Virus record (IMG/VR): IMGVR_UViG_3300042197_001179
Span: 1 to 64,000 of that record
DNA from: a virus
Reading direction: 5' to 3' (one strand)
DNA length: 64,000 nucleotides
Both the position numbers and the translations under genes were made by a program. Below the pieces are notes generated by a model. That model saw nothing but the letters and a program-made list of their open reading frames with translations, made no database searches and was not told the origin of the DNA. Shown here one piece after another: positions 22,182-30,940 of the stretch. Position 1 is the first letter of the stretch; the number at the start of each line of letters is the position of its first letter.

Positions 22182-22308
22182 GAGTGATGATTCCTTTGTC
22201 TAAAAGTAGCTGAACAACCGCAGTTGTCTCTTGCTGAATCTTCGTGAAAAGATTCAAATTGTCACTGATCTTTTTCAAAGTAGCAATTAGTTGCTCACTG
22301 TTTTTCAT
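22099..22308 (-). CDS. Small coiled-coil protein
   Basis: A 69-residue helical protein with two heptad-like segments. AAAGGG precedes the ATG at 22308. No family recognised. Confidence 0.58.
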   Translation of the reverse strand: MKNSEQLIATLKKISDNLNLFTKIQQETTAVVQLLLDKGIITREEIQQTFEAIRSKQAANTENSQKPSI

Positions 22309-22636
22309 AGTTGCCCTTTTTCAAAATTTTCGGACAACCTTTAGCTGCCCTGCGGAAGCTTTTGCACGCCTCAGTCAACATAATCATTTCACGCAAATCA
22401 TCAGTGCCCATCATCTTGTACCTATACCACACGGAAACAGGTAGAAGTTTCCAAATCTTTTTGACCGCTCCATACTCTTGCTTATAGAAATCTGTCAACC
22501 AATCAAATGCCACTTTCACATCTTCATGTGAAACATCACTCATTAACAATTCAAACTCAACTTTAGCAAACTCACAAACAGGCTGCATCTCAACCAGCAT
22601 CTTAATCATTTTTTTCAGCAGTTCTTCCGTGTTCAC
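22295..22636 (-). CDS. Hypothetical helical protein, GTG start
   Basis: A 113-residue helical protein rich in Lys, Met and Trp. It starts with GTG after AAGGAATTC, inside the end of the gene upstream (35-base overlap). No family recognised. Confidence 0.58.
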   Translation of the reverse strand: MNTEELLKKMIKMLVEMQPVCEFAKVEFELLMSDVSHEDVKVAFDWLTDFYKQEYGAVKKIWKLLPVSVWYRYKMMGTDDLREMIMLTEACKSFRRAAKGCPKILKKGNYEKQ

Positions 22637-22943
22637 GTTGAATTCCTTGTATCAGCTCTCGCTTTGTTAGGCGAGAATAGTTTTTAATACCCAACTGACG
22701 CCCAATCGATTTCAAACTTGCAGACGACATTTCTCCCAAATCTTTTTGCCGATGTCGTTGCTGCCAAATCACTACTTGCTCTCGGCGACCAGCGTTAATG
22801 TGTTCAATAACAACTTTCTTTTCACTAACGCTAGCACTCTCCCAAATTTGTAAAAAATCTGATTTGCAAATCAAACTTTCAATACTACGTAGTCGTAGTA
22901 TCTTTTGATGCATCTCCGTTTGAAGGTCTTTCAATGTCAGCAT
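22602..22943 (-). CDS. SAP/Rho-N-like DNA-binding protein
   Basis: A 113-residue helical protein. Residues about 73-103 (SLKSIGRQLGIKNYSRLTKR and on) fit the LExM-x2-xELKxIAKxLGIKGYSKLxKxELI pattern of SAP and Rho N-terminal helix-extended-helix domains, which bind nucleic acid. The first 70 residues are helical with a basic Gln-rich stretch. AAGGAGCG precedes the ATG. It lies among DNA replication genes. Confidence 0.6.
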   Translation of the reverse strand: MLTLKDLQTEMHQKILRLRSIESLICKSDFLQIWESASVSEKKVVIEHINAGRREQVVIWQQRHRQKDLGEMSSASLKSIGRQLGIKNYSRLTKRELIQGIQREHGRTAEKND

Positions 22944-23109
22944 TTAACGCGCTCCTTAAATACAGTTCCACGTAAGCAGCGTGCAACTGCATTGTCAGTA
23001 GGAGTTGATTGTAAAACGTAAGCTCTTGCGGGCTTAATGATCTGTGAAGACTTTTCACAGTCAAAGATTGCGCCACTTTAACCATTTCTACCATTAAGCT
23101 GTCATTCAT
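22885..23109 (-). CDS. Hypothetical protein, 74 residues
   Basis: A helical protein directly after the DNA polymerase stop (TAA then ATG). No separate ribosome site is seen, so it is probably coupled to polymerase translation. It overlaps the next gene by 59 bases and stops with TAG. No family recognised. Confidence 0.5.
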   Translation of the reverse strand: MNDSLMVEMVKVAQSLTVKSLHRSLSPQELTFYNQLLLTMQLHAAYVELYLRSALNADIERPSNGDASKDTTTT

Positions 23110-25515
23110 TTATTTGGCCCATGATTTTTGATTTTTACCCCAAACCATTTTTATCAAAGGAACTTTTTCACGAATCACGTCAAGGTACGTTTTGACAACA
23201 CCTTCAATTTCTCCCACAATTTCTGGGATGCTTGCAACTTTAATTTCATCGTGAGCATTCAACGGTCGAACAATCCATTTGTTTATACCTGTCGGCTGTA
23301 ACTCCCAAATTTTGCGTTGCAAACCTTTAGTTATTGTTGCACCAGAAGATTGAATTACGTGATTCGCAGCAGCACGCATGTTGGCAGCTTGCAGTGCGAA
23401 TGCGGCTGCAAATAAAGCAGATCGCAAAGCTCCACAAGCAGTTTGAACACGATCTCGCCTAACAACTTTAATCTTAATTTCCGTCCATTCTTTAGGCGGA
23501 TCTTCAGCCAGTTGAAACAGTGTTTTACAAATTTGATTTTCCAAAGTGAAATATCTTTTGAAACCTGTCAAAGATTCAATATAAGGTGCAGGGTCAGACC
23601 ACTCTACTTTAGAACCTATTCCATTAGGTTGCTTCATAGAACAAAACAAGTCAAAAATTTTCTTTCGCTCTTTAGCCCAAACTACATACTTGTCGCACCA
23701 TTCACGGTAAGCTTGATTCGCAATTTCTTCTGGAACACCGATTCTGGTAGATATGGTGTAACCTTCACCACCATAAGCCATTGCAAAAACGCAACGCTTA
23801 GACTTTTCATACAAATCCTTACCACCACTCAATCCAGAAGTAGCTAAAATTTCAGAGTAAGTTTTAGGTTTGAACAAAAACTCACCCAACAAACCGTGAA
23901 TCTTTTTACCAGCTTGCAACTCTGCACGCAGCCGTGGGTCGCCGTAAGCAGCATCCATTAACGTAATTTCGTACCCGTCAAAGTCGCCGCCAGACAATTC
24001 TTCACCCTCATCTGCAAGAGTGAAAATTGAACGCATTTCATTTGTACGGTCAATGCCTTGAGGATTAAGACCATCTGCACCAGACATTCGAGAGCTGAGT
24101 GCTCCAATAACTTTGAACGATGCGTGAAATCTTTTTGCTTGAAGAAGCTTATCACACACTTCAATTCTCTTTTTCGCCTTACGTGCGTTTAGAATTACGT
24201 TAGCACGTTCAGCGGCCGGATGCAGTTTTTCAGTGTGTACCACACCCTCATCACACTCTTTGCAACTTAATCCTTCACACTTTGGACAAATCTCATCAAC
24301 ACGCCATTTAGCAATAGACTCTAGAATAATTCCTTTTGTGGAATTTTTCATAGCTAACAATTCTAAAGGCGTCATAACTTGTTGCAAATACTTTTTGCAC
24401 ATGTTAGGAGATTGAAAATTGAAGGGAACATTTAAGATGTCTCTCTGAGCAGCTTCCTTAATCCTTTGCACTTTATCCAAGTCAATAGAAAAACCTCGCC
24501 AACGTACAGCACCTACCATGCAAGCAAGCTCAGAATCATCATCACCAGTAGCAAGCATAGGAACTTTTTCAAAGCCTCTGAAATCATTTTCAATGCTGAA
24601 AGCAAATTTCTTAGATTCTTCGTCAGAGTGACCTTGAGCTTTAGCACTAAAAAATCCTAGTAGCAGCTTTAAGTAACGAATATCGTCACTCGCATACTCA
24701 CGAGCTTTAGTGTTGAATGCCCAATGATTTATTTGAACATTGATTTTACCGTAATCCGGCCAAGCACCATTCCACTTGCCGGGACGTCCTACGGCTGTTG
24801 CAAAAGGCGCCCAACCAAGTTCCTGTTTATCTTTCCTTGTTGGAAAAGATTTTCTAGGCGGCTCAACCTCTGCAAACAATTTAACACTATCTGGCTGCAA
24901 ACCTAACGCATCTTTCGCCAAAGCTTTTAACGCACTGGATGGCGAGAACTTTAGAACGACATCTTGAAAGTCTGGAATAATTTCATCAGAATCGTCTTTA
25001 ATGTCGTAGACACGCCAACGTACACTTGGATTTTCTTGCCTCTCAAAATACACGTCTTTGAGAGGGATTCTCTTATCCAATTCTTTAGCTAAAGGTTTCG
25101 CTAAAGCAGTTGGTACACGCTTAATACGGACATCTCCACGATCCATTGTAGCTTGATACGGACCTTTCCTAGCGTGCAACATTAAATCTAATGCTGACAC
25201 CGGCTTCAAGCAAGGACCAAATCTTCCAGACTCTTCTAACACAGCAATATCGTCAATACGTTCATTAGGGCAAATGGACTTATCTTCAACTTGTGACAGT
25301 GTGGTATACAATTTGCAAATGTGAAACCAGTCGAAAGTCAAATTGAATCCACAAACACCGCCAGGGTGATTAACAATCTTTTCAATAATTTTCAAAGTTG
25401 AAATTATTGGTTCTCGCCACACTTCATGTAAGTGAATAGGTCCGTCATCAATAGAGTATTGAAGCAAGACAACTGGTCCATAGAATCCACATGTCTCAGT
25501 ATCAATAAAAATCAT
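23110..25515 (-). CDS. Family A DNA polymerase with 3'-5' exonuclease
   Basis: This is the phage replicative polymerase. The N-terminal DEDD exonuclease has FIDTET (3-8), FNLTFDWFHI (57-66) and YASDDIRYL (274-282). The polymerase motifs are A, DFDGYEI (511-517, in place of DYSQIEL); B, KRCVFAMAYGG (573-583); and C, HDE (755-757). An unusual CPKC...CKEC pair (410-421) between the exonuclease and the palm looks like a zinc knuckle inserted in the thumb region. The length (801) suits phage Pol I-like enzymes lacking the 5' nuclease. GAGG precedes the ATG. Confidence 0.93.
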   Translation of the reverse strand: MIFIDTETCGFYGPVVLLQYSIDDGPIHLHEVWREPIISTLKIIEKIVNHPGGVCGFNLTFDWFHICKLYTTLSQVEDKSICPNERIDDIAVLEESGRFGPCLKPVSALDLMLHARKGPYQATMDRGDVRIKRVPTALAKPLAKELDKRIPLKDVYFERQENPSVRWRVYDIKDDSDEIIPDFQDVVLKFSPSSALKALAKDALGLQPDSVKLFAEVEPPRKSFPTRKDKQELGWAPFATAVGRPGKWNGAWPDYGKINVQINHWAFNTKAREYASDDIRYLKLLLGFFSAKAQGHSDEESKKFAFSIENDFRGFEKVPMLATGDDDSELACMVGAVRWRGFSIDLDKVQRIKEAAQRDILNVPFNFQSPNMCKKYLQQVMTPLELLAMKNSTKGIILESIAKWRVDEICPKCEGLSCKECDEGVVHTEKLHPAAERANVILNARKAKKRIEVCDKLLQAKRFHASFKVIGALSSRMSGADGLNPQGIDRTNEMRSIFTLADEGEELSGGDFDGYEITLMDAAYGDPRLRAELQAGKKIHGLLGEFLFKPKTYSEILATSGLSGGKDLYEKSKRCVFAMAYGGEGYTISTRIGVPEEIANQAYREWCDKYVVWAKERKKIFDLFCSMKQPNGIGSKVEWSDPAPYIESLTGFKRYFTLENQICKTLFQLAEDPPKEWTEIKIKVVRRDRVQTACGALRSALFAAAFALQAANMRAAANHVIQSSGATITKGLQRKIWELQPTGINKWIVRPLNAHDEIKVASIPEIVGEIEGVVKTYLDVIREKVPLIKMVWGKNQKSWAK

Positions 25516-25517
25516 AT

Positions 25518-26360
25518 TTAAGCCTCAGGGTTATAGTGAGGGTATTCCAAACCTAATTTGCTGCAATGCTGAAATAAGCACCGTTTAAATTCGGTATCAC
25601 TAATCTCTCCCAATGACCAAGCTAATGCACGGCGTGTTAAACTCGATTGCTCGTTACCTAAAGCCAATCGAATGTGCTCCATCATCTCAAAAACTTCAAG
25701 TTTTTCTTTTCGCTTGATGTTTTCCACAACCGGCTTAGTTTTAACTTTGGCAGTTTTACCACGAAGTTTAGCATCTTTCATGCGTTTAACTTCATCGTAA
25801 CACTTGTCTTTGCCACTGAATCGATAGATTGTGTATAACTCACGGATTTGTGTACTAGTAATGAACCCTGCCTCAACTTCAGATTGTACAAGTTCAGGTA
25901 GTTGCAAAAGCATGTAACGAATCTGCACCCATCCGCGTGACACGTTCAACTCTTTTGCACAAGACATTTCAGTTAAGCCTAAATTAAACAATTGGCTAAT
26001 AGCCCTAGCTTCTTGCATTACATTCAGTTCACGGCGTTGAAGATTTTCAGAAAGATTCAGAATACGTGCTTGCGACTCTGTGAGAGGACGAGTCTCAACA
26101 ATAGCTTCAATCGTGTCACGCTTCAACACGATATGAGCTTTGAATCGCCTATAACCTGCAAGAAGCAAATACTTTTTACCCGGATTGGCTAATTGCTTTT
26201 CAGTAGGCAGATTGCAAATTGTTACAGGCTGAACCAGCCCACGCTGCTCAATGTCGCGTGCAAGTTCAGCAACATCCGTATAAGGAATTGCTCCACGACA
26301 ATTGAATTCATCATCCGCTAAAATTTCAGCCATCGGAATTTGACGGTACTCTCTAGACAT
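25518..26360 (-). CDS. ParB/Sulfiredoxin-like protein with helix-turn-helix
   Basis: The 280-residue protein has a ParB N-terminal domain: GLVQPVTICNLP (about 40-51), LLLAGYRRFKAH (about 65-76) and ILNLSENLQRRELNVMQEA (about 99-117, the box with ENLQR). A helix-turn-helix follows at about 125-150 (MSCAKELNVSRGWVQIR). It probably binds DNA and may use CTP as a switch. No ParA partner is visible, so it may regulate transcription or replication rather than partition. A second, divergent ParB-like gene is at 30941. Confidence 0.82.
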   Translation of the reverse strand: MSREYRQIPMAEILADDEFNCRGAIPYTDVAELARDIEQRGLVQPVTICNLPTEKQLANPGKKYLLLAGYRRFKAHIVLKRDTIEAIVETRPLTESQARILNLSENLQRRELNVMQEARAISQLFNLGLTEMSCAKELNVSRGWVQIRYMLLQLPELVQSEVEAGFITSTQIRELYTIYRFSGKDKCYDEVKRMKDAKLRGKTAKVKTKPVVENIKRKEKLEVFEMMEHIRLALGNEQSSLTRRALAWSLGEISDTEFKRCLFQHCSKLGLEYPHYNPEA

Positions 26361-26370
26361 TTTGAGCCTT

Positions 26371-27078
26371 TCAAACTGTGATTAATGGTACACCAGTTTC
26401 AGTTGACATTTTTTCACAGTAGTATCTGGAAATATCTACTGTTATACAGCGACGATTAAGTCGTCTACACACCCTCAGTGTTGTACCAGTGCCACCAAAG
26501 GGGTCGACGACAAGATCATTTTCTTTTGTAGAAAATAAGATTATTCGCTCAATCAATTTTTCAGGGTGTTGTGTAGGATGCCACTGCCTTCGCTCTGGAA
26601 AATTTCCGCAAACTCTAGAAAATTCCCACACATCATCAGGTACTCTACCATCAGGATTTGCTCGTGGATCACCACAATTAAGCCTAGCTGACGGCACTAA
26701 ACAATTTCTAGGGTAAAAGACTGCATCTTTAGCACTGTACCGCAAGATTGGCCGGTAACCAGATCCAAAATCATTTGCGTTGTTTTGACCAAACGTGTAA
26801 CGCCAAAGAATCAATTTCCAATCAAAATTCACTGGGCGTTTGGCAAGTGTTATTGGCAAATAATCTCTGAAGTGGCTTAACCAAACGATTGGAGACTTTT
26901 GCGTGAACAGTGCTATCCAACGAGCGAGAAGTTGTGCATATTCAAATTTATCAATATTATCCGCGTAACCTTGATAATTCAAATTTAGATTATCTGGTGG
27001 ATCAGCGAATATGCAGGCCACTGGTTCATCAATCTTTTCCAAAACTCTTAAGCAATTGCCGTGAATTATTTTATCCAT
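26371..27078 (-). CDS. DNA N4/N6 methyltransferase (beta class)
   Basis: The 235-residue protein has the methyltransferase motifs in beta-class order: catalytic FADPPDN first (24-30) and the AdoMet site DPFGGTGTT near the C-terminus (about 192-200). HPTQHPEKLI lies between them. The catalytic box reads DPPD instead of DPPY. I recall DPPDN in some related bacterial and phage proteins, so it may be a natural subfamily. It likely methylates A or C to block host restriction. Its ATG overlaps a TAA that ends the amber-interrupted frame upstream. Confidence 0.82.
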   Translation of the reverse strand: MDKIIHGNCLRVLEKIDEPVACIFADPPDNLNLNYQGYADNIDKFEYAQLLARWIALFTQKSPIVWLSHFRDYLPITLAKRPVNFDWKLILWRYTFGQNNANDFGSGYRPILRYSAKDAVFYPRNCLVPSARLNCGDPRANPDGRVPDDVWEFSRVCGNFPERRQWHPTQHPEKLIERIILFSTKENDLVVDPFGGTGTTLRVCRRLNRRCITVDISRYYCEKMSTETGVPLITV

Positions 27079-27149
27079 TATTCACTCAACAAATCTAAAA
27101 GAGTTAGTTTGGTTGGTAAGTTGCCCCATTGAGCCGCCATTGCATTAGC

Positions 27150-27710
27150 CTAACCTTGATACGTTCTAGCACGTAACATTGTACGGTACGGACTAGGTCC
27201 CAAGTCGTTGTGCCCGGCGTCTGTTTGATTATCCCACCTAGGCAGTCCATTGGCCCACCTAGGCGGCACGTATTTAGTAGGACGCAAATGCGGCAAATTT
27301 TTAAGCCAGAGACAAGTACGCTTACTAGCATTATGCCCGTACTCGTATGGCTGTATTATTTGATCACATGGCCGTATATTTGTACCGATGCGTCCTACAG
27401 GATTTTCAATACAAATACGGAGTATCGGGGCGTCCATTAACAGTCTGACAAAATCTAATGCCAACTCACTTTTAATACGTCTTTCTTGGCTGTAGTTATT
27501 GTGGTGTAATCCAGAAGAACACAGGAACGTGCAATCTGGATGGGCTATCATCAAATCCCAACCCATGTTCAAATGATTTCTAACATCATCTTGAATATGT
27601 GGGCCAGGTTTTTCTGTTGGAGCCAGATCACAGGAAATTGCGTCATGCCCTTTTGCAATGAAAGCATCTCGAATAATACCACTTCGCTCACATGCCACCA
27701 GTACTTTCAT
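27150..27710 (-). CDS. Phage cytosine methyltransferase-like protein, C-terminus cut by TAG
   Basis: The 186-residue protein belongs to a phage family of Rossmann-fold, C5-methyltransferase-like proteins: KVLVACERSGIIRDAF (2-17), GPHIQDDV, MIAHPDC (54-60, in place of the PC catalytic box) and IENPVG (about 101-106). Homologues, as I recall them, end in RTYPGIA-x-AMA-x-QWG. Here RTYQG is followed by an in-frame TAG, and the same frame continues as ANAMAAQWG for 22 more codons. It ends in a TAATG overlap with the next gene. The stop may be read through, or it may be a recent truncation. Real methylation activity is uncertain. Confidence 0.75.
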   Translation of the reverse strand: MKVLVACERSGIIRDAFIAKGHDAISCDLAPTEKPGPHIQDDVRNHLNMGWDLMIAHPDCTFLCSSGLHHNNYSQERRIKSELALDFVRLLMDAPILRICIENPVGRIGTNIRPCDQIIQPYEYGHNASKRTCLWLKNLPHLRPTKYVPPRWANGLPRWDNQTDAGHNDLGPSPYRTMLRARTYQG

Positions 27711-29623
27711 CCATTAATCTCCAATTCTTGCAGAGTCAACTTCTGAAGTTGTTTCTTCTGCTTAAGATTTTCTAACACTAACTTATCAACAGGTAACATG
27801 ATTATGTCTTTAATCATGCAACCTCTGTTCTCATCCATGCCTAAACGGTGAATACGATCTTCCGCCTGCATACGAGCTTCACCGTCGAAGCTGTTAGAGT
27901 AGAACAGTGCAGTAGGTGAGGCGTGCAAAGTCAAGGCCATACCACCGGCTTGAGGATGACCCACAAAACAAACTTTAGGATATTGACTGAACAAAGTATC
28001 GTAGTTTGGATTTGACCTGTCCATACACGATAACAAAATGTCCGAATCAACATCTTCACCTGTAGCTGACCAACCTTTGTATCCACGACCATCAACCCGC
28101 AACACTGCCCAACCTTGTTGTTGAGCCATTTGAACCAAACGATCAATGGTGCCAGTGAATCCACCCCAAACCACATAGCGTCCAATATCTTCATGTGCGT
28201 CCAACTCATCAATGAACACCACATCTTTTGGTGAGCCTGCTTCAACAACACTTCGATTGTAGAGTCTTCGCTTACCAGCACCAAAACACTCTAAACAATC
28301 CGCAACTTCATCTTTATACTCAACAGGTGCGGTGTTAGGACCGTGCAAATCAATTTCATTTACAGGCACTTTAACTGTTACTTTGCCTGTGTGAGCACAG
28401 ATTGGGCAATCTTCAAAACCAGTAACAGTTTCCTCATACTGGAAGCCGTCGCTCAACTCACGAATGTTGGTCAAGGCTTGGATTGCTCTGGTGGCCTGCT
28501 CTTTAATCAATTTAGCAGCCCGCATAATTTCAGGCGTTGGCGTAACTTTAATCTCTTCGTAATGTTTTTCAGGCAAGTCTAAACAATCTTTTTTCAACTT
28601 AACTAACACTAAACCTTTCATACGCTTATTGAGGTAAGCTACCTCATTAACACTCTTTTCAAAAGTATGGTAATTCGGTTGCTCCATATTGATTGAAAGA
28701 TGGTGAGGATGGTGCTTAAATTGCCCACACTTTTTGCACTTGTTTTCGTCATCTAACCAAGTCACTATATGAGGATAAACACCGCCAGTTATTGACTGGC
28801 GTTGCTCAATCACGCAAAGGCGTGCCTTAAATTTCGCTTTAGTGCCCTCTTTAAGGAATCCTGGACACGCTACCTCACACTGGTTCCACCAATCGTCAGG
28901 TGCTTTAGGGGCAGGAGTACCAGACATGAGTAAGATATACCCATCACGGCCATGCTCTTCACGTACAGAATTAGCCAAATGAAGGGCAGCTTGAGATCGT
29001 TGAGCCGTAGGATTCTTAAGTTTTGAACACTCATCAAAAATCACCATTTTAGGAGCAACATCTCCGTCACGCCAATTCTTAATGATTTTGACAAGTCCCT
29101 CATACGTCAACATCATTCCGGGAATCACACTCGAAGTCCACTTAAACAGCTCACGTGTAACAGCTTTCACGCCAGCGCGTGGACCTACATACCAAACTTC
29201 ATCACTGGTCAACTTAGCATTTTCCATAACTTCAATCGCAGCTAAAGATTTTCCCGTACCCATCTCACCTGCGATTACGCACTGCTGCGCAGCCAAAACA
29301 AAACGCACCATTTCTACTTGGTGGTTCAGCAGTGGTCGCTTAGTTTTAATCTCGGGCCAAGGCTTATCATAGTATTTGTAAGGGTCTGCACCCATCAAAT
29401 ACTGCAACTGGAATTGATTACGTGCGGAATTTTCAATTGACCACATTTTGAGCGGCGTAGTGTCGTAACCGTGCCACTTAGCACCTTCCATGCTTTTAAT
29501 TTCTTCGAGCAGCTTAGCATTGTAAGCAAACTCAAGAAAGATTCGCTTACCTTTGTAGTGCAACGTAACTGGAATCTTGTAATTTCCCGCAATCATTTTG
29601 ACTTTTTCAGATGTGTCAAACAT
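27707..29623 (-). CDS. SNF2-type DEAD-like DNA helicase
   Basis: A 638-residue superfamily 2 ATPase. Walker A GEMGTGKS is at 119-126 and motif II DECS at 197-200. The second RecA domain ends with the arginine-finger motif QAEDRIHRLG near residue 590. Two Cys/His clusters, KCKKCGQFKHH and CPIC...CLEC, probably bind zinc within an insertion (about 310-450). Phage members remodel DNA at forks or in recombination (UvsW- or HARP-like roles). It overlaps the methyltransferase-like gene by four bases. Confidence 0.88.
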   Translation of the reverse strand: MFDTSEKVKMIAGNYKIPVTLHYKGKRIFLEFAYNAKLLEEIKSMEGAKWHGYDTTPLKMWSIENSARNQFQLQYLMGADPYKYYDKPWPEIKTKRPLLNHQVEMVRFVLAAQQCVIAGEMGTGKSLAAIEVMENAKLTSDEVWYVGPRAGVKAVTRELFKWTSSVIPGMMLTYEGLVKIIKNWRDGDVAPKMVIFDECSKLKNPTAQRSQAALHLANSVREEHGRDGYILLMSGTPAPKAPDDWWNQCEVACPGFLKEGTKAKFKARLCVIEQRQSITGGVYPHIVTWLDDENKCKKCGQFKHHPHHLSINMEQPNYHTFEKSVNEVAYLNKRMKGLVLVKLKKDCLDLPEKHYEEIKVTPTPEIMRAAKLIKEQATRAIQALTNIRELSDGFQYEETVTGFEDCPICAHTGKVTVKVPVNEIDLHGPNTAPVEYKDEVADCLECFGAGKRRLYNRSVVEAGSPKDVVFIDELDAHEDIGRYVVWGGFTGTIDRLVQMAQQQGWAVLRVDGRGYKGWSATGEDVDSDILLSCMDRSNPNYDTLFSQYPKVCFVGHPQAGGMALTLHASPTALFYSNSFDGEARMQAEDRIHRLGMDENRGCMIKDIIMLPVDKLVLENLKQKKQLQKLTLQELEING

Positions 29624-30135
29624 TAACGTCGTCCTTTTAATATGAAGGTTTCGTCGGGTAAGTACACACGCTCGTAATTGATGAACAACTCAATCAAACG
29701 ACTGCCAGAGAAAACATCGTATGCTTTATTACACATAATCCGAACTTCTACAGACACTCCATTTGTGGAACCTCGTAACAGTGTACGTTTCCAAGATTCA
29801 AGAGTACCTGAAACTATTAACAGGCACTTATTTTTGACCGCGTGCATTACAGTGTGGAGTTCAGTCATTTTAATCCACTCTAAATACACGTACTCAGGAA
29901 CAACGCCAATGAAACTCATAGACATTTGTTGCAAGATTAGTGAATCTTGCCTCAAAGCTTCTAGAGGCTTGTTATCAAATGACAAGCAAGCTAAATACGC
30001 TGCAGGATCATTTTGATCAATATTTGAACTTGACAAACACCGTGTAGGCGTGTCACCTGTAACACTTTTAGCAACCATTTCAAACGTAGGCCAATGTACG
30101 TTTGTGATTGCTAAGGGTTGGAAGACTAAGTCCAT
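29623..30135 (-). CDS. Hypothetical protein in the replication operon
   Basis: A 170-residue alpha/beta protein. VKNKCLLIVSGTLESWKRTL suggests a nuclease- or Thy1-like strand-helix, but I cannot assign a family. TAGGAG precedes the ATG at 30135. It lies just below a terminator-like hairpin and above the helicase, whose start it overlaps by one base. Confidence 0.6.
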   Translation of the reverse strand: MDLVFQPLAITNVHWPTFEMVAKSVTGDTPTRCLSSSNIDQNDPAAYLACLSFDNKPLEALRQDSLILQQMSMSFIGVVPEYVYLEWIKMTELHTVMHAVKNKCLLIVSGTLESWKRTLLRGSTNGVSVEVRIMCNKAYDVFSGSRLIELFINYERVYLPDETFILKGRR

Positions 30136-30155
30136 TTTATGTCTCCTAAATAAAA

Positions 30156-30185
30156 CCATGTGAGGTGCGTTAACACCTCACATGG
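30156..30185 (-). terminator. Terminator-like hairpin with UUAACG loop
   Basis: A 12-bp perfect stem (CCATGTGAGGTG/CACCTCACATGG) with loop TTAACG, read leftward, followed by TTTTATTT. It lies between the 30208-30912 gene and the next ribosome site (TAGGAG, 8 bases on). It may cause partial termination and boost the ratio of the upstream genes. It shares its loop with 5055-5078 and 14722-14751. Confidence 0.75.
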
Positions 30186-30207
30186 CGAAATTGGAATGAC
30201 TCAGCAA

Positions 30208-30912
30208 TCAGCGATCGCGATCAGATGCATTGGTCACAGTCTCAATCTCCGAAGCCGGAGGATTGTTGAACTCCGTCACAACCCTCATGAGGAGATCAGG
30301 AGAAGTGGGCACATTGCTCAGCTCTCCATTGTACGGCTTAATCAACGGGGCGTACCAAGAGTACCGAGCCGTTTCAATCAGGTGCGACGTCAGGGTCGCA
30401 GCCTTACCGATTCGGGCCTTCAGATTGGGCGATTCACGACGTGAGGACTTCGTACCCATGAAGAACGTCGCAAAAGCTTTTTGTCCAGGAATCCAAAGCA
30501 GGTATTCCGTGCCATACATGCAACCAGAATCCTTCACTTCGGACTTGGCTTCAATACGGGCGAATTCGCCAGTAGAGTTACCAAACTCATCCACTTGAGG
30601 ATCATAAACAGCAATCACTTGATCGCCGCTAATGTCCAGAGCTTTAGGACGCCAAGCCAGAACACCAACGTCCACAGACTTCCCAAGATCAACGTAGTTT
30701 TCACCTTCAACCATCGCATAACAATTGATTGGGAATTCCCCTGCTTTGCACTTTTTAGCAGAAGAAGTCATAAGCTGAACACGGGGAAGATACTTTCCAC
30801 CTTTGGTTGTAGCCTTAAAGACTTCATCACTATACTTGGAAGCAGGCAGTGACACGCCGGGAATCGTGAGTTCGCCATCGAAAACAGAAACAAAGATTCG
30901 GTTCATAGTCAT
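30208..30912 (-). CDS. Conserved phage protein, possible DNA-binding replication factor
   Basis: The 234-residue protein starts MTMNRIFVSVFDGELTIPG. Its central region has VDVGVLAWRPKALDISGDQV, DSGCMYG, FATFFMGTKSSRRESPNLKA and HLIETARYSWYAP (about 180-195). I recall this set from uncharacterised phage proteins next to replication genes. The predominance of beta structure, the position beside the helicase and the ParB-like gene, and its separate terminator (abundant product) would suit a single-strand binding or helicase-loading role, but this is inference. AGGA precedes the ATG. Confidence 0.65.
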   Translation of the reverse strand: MTMNRIFVSVFDGELTIPGVSLPASKYSDEVFKATTKGGKYLPRVQLMTSSAKKCKAGEFPINCYAMVEGENYVDLGKSVDVGVLAWRPKALDISGDQVIAVYDPQVDEFGNSTGEFARIEAKSEVKDSGCMYGTEYLLWIPGQKAFATFFMGTKSSRRESPNLKARIGKAATLTSHLIETARYSWYAPLIKPYNGELSNVPTSPDLLMRVVTEFNNPPASEIETVTNASDRDR

Positions 30913-30940
30913 AAAAGCGTCGTTTCCTGTGAGAGGTTGA

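Noticed and set aside
17549-27152. Genome-wide recoding of TAG
   Set aside because: Primase-helicase, 17549-17839 and 22885-23109 end with TAG at sensible points, and no CUA suppressor tRNA is present. So TAG is a normal stop and 27150 needs a local explanation.
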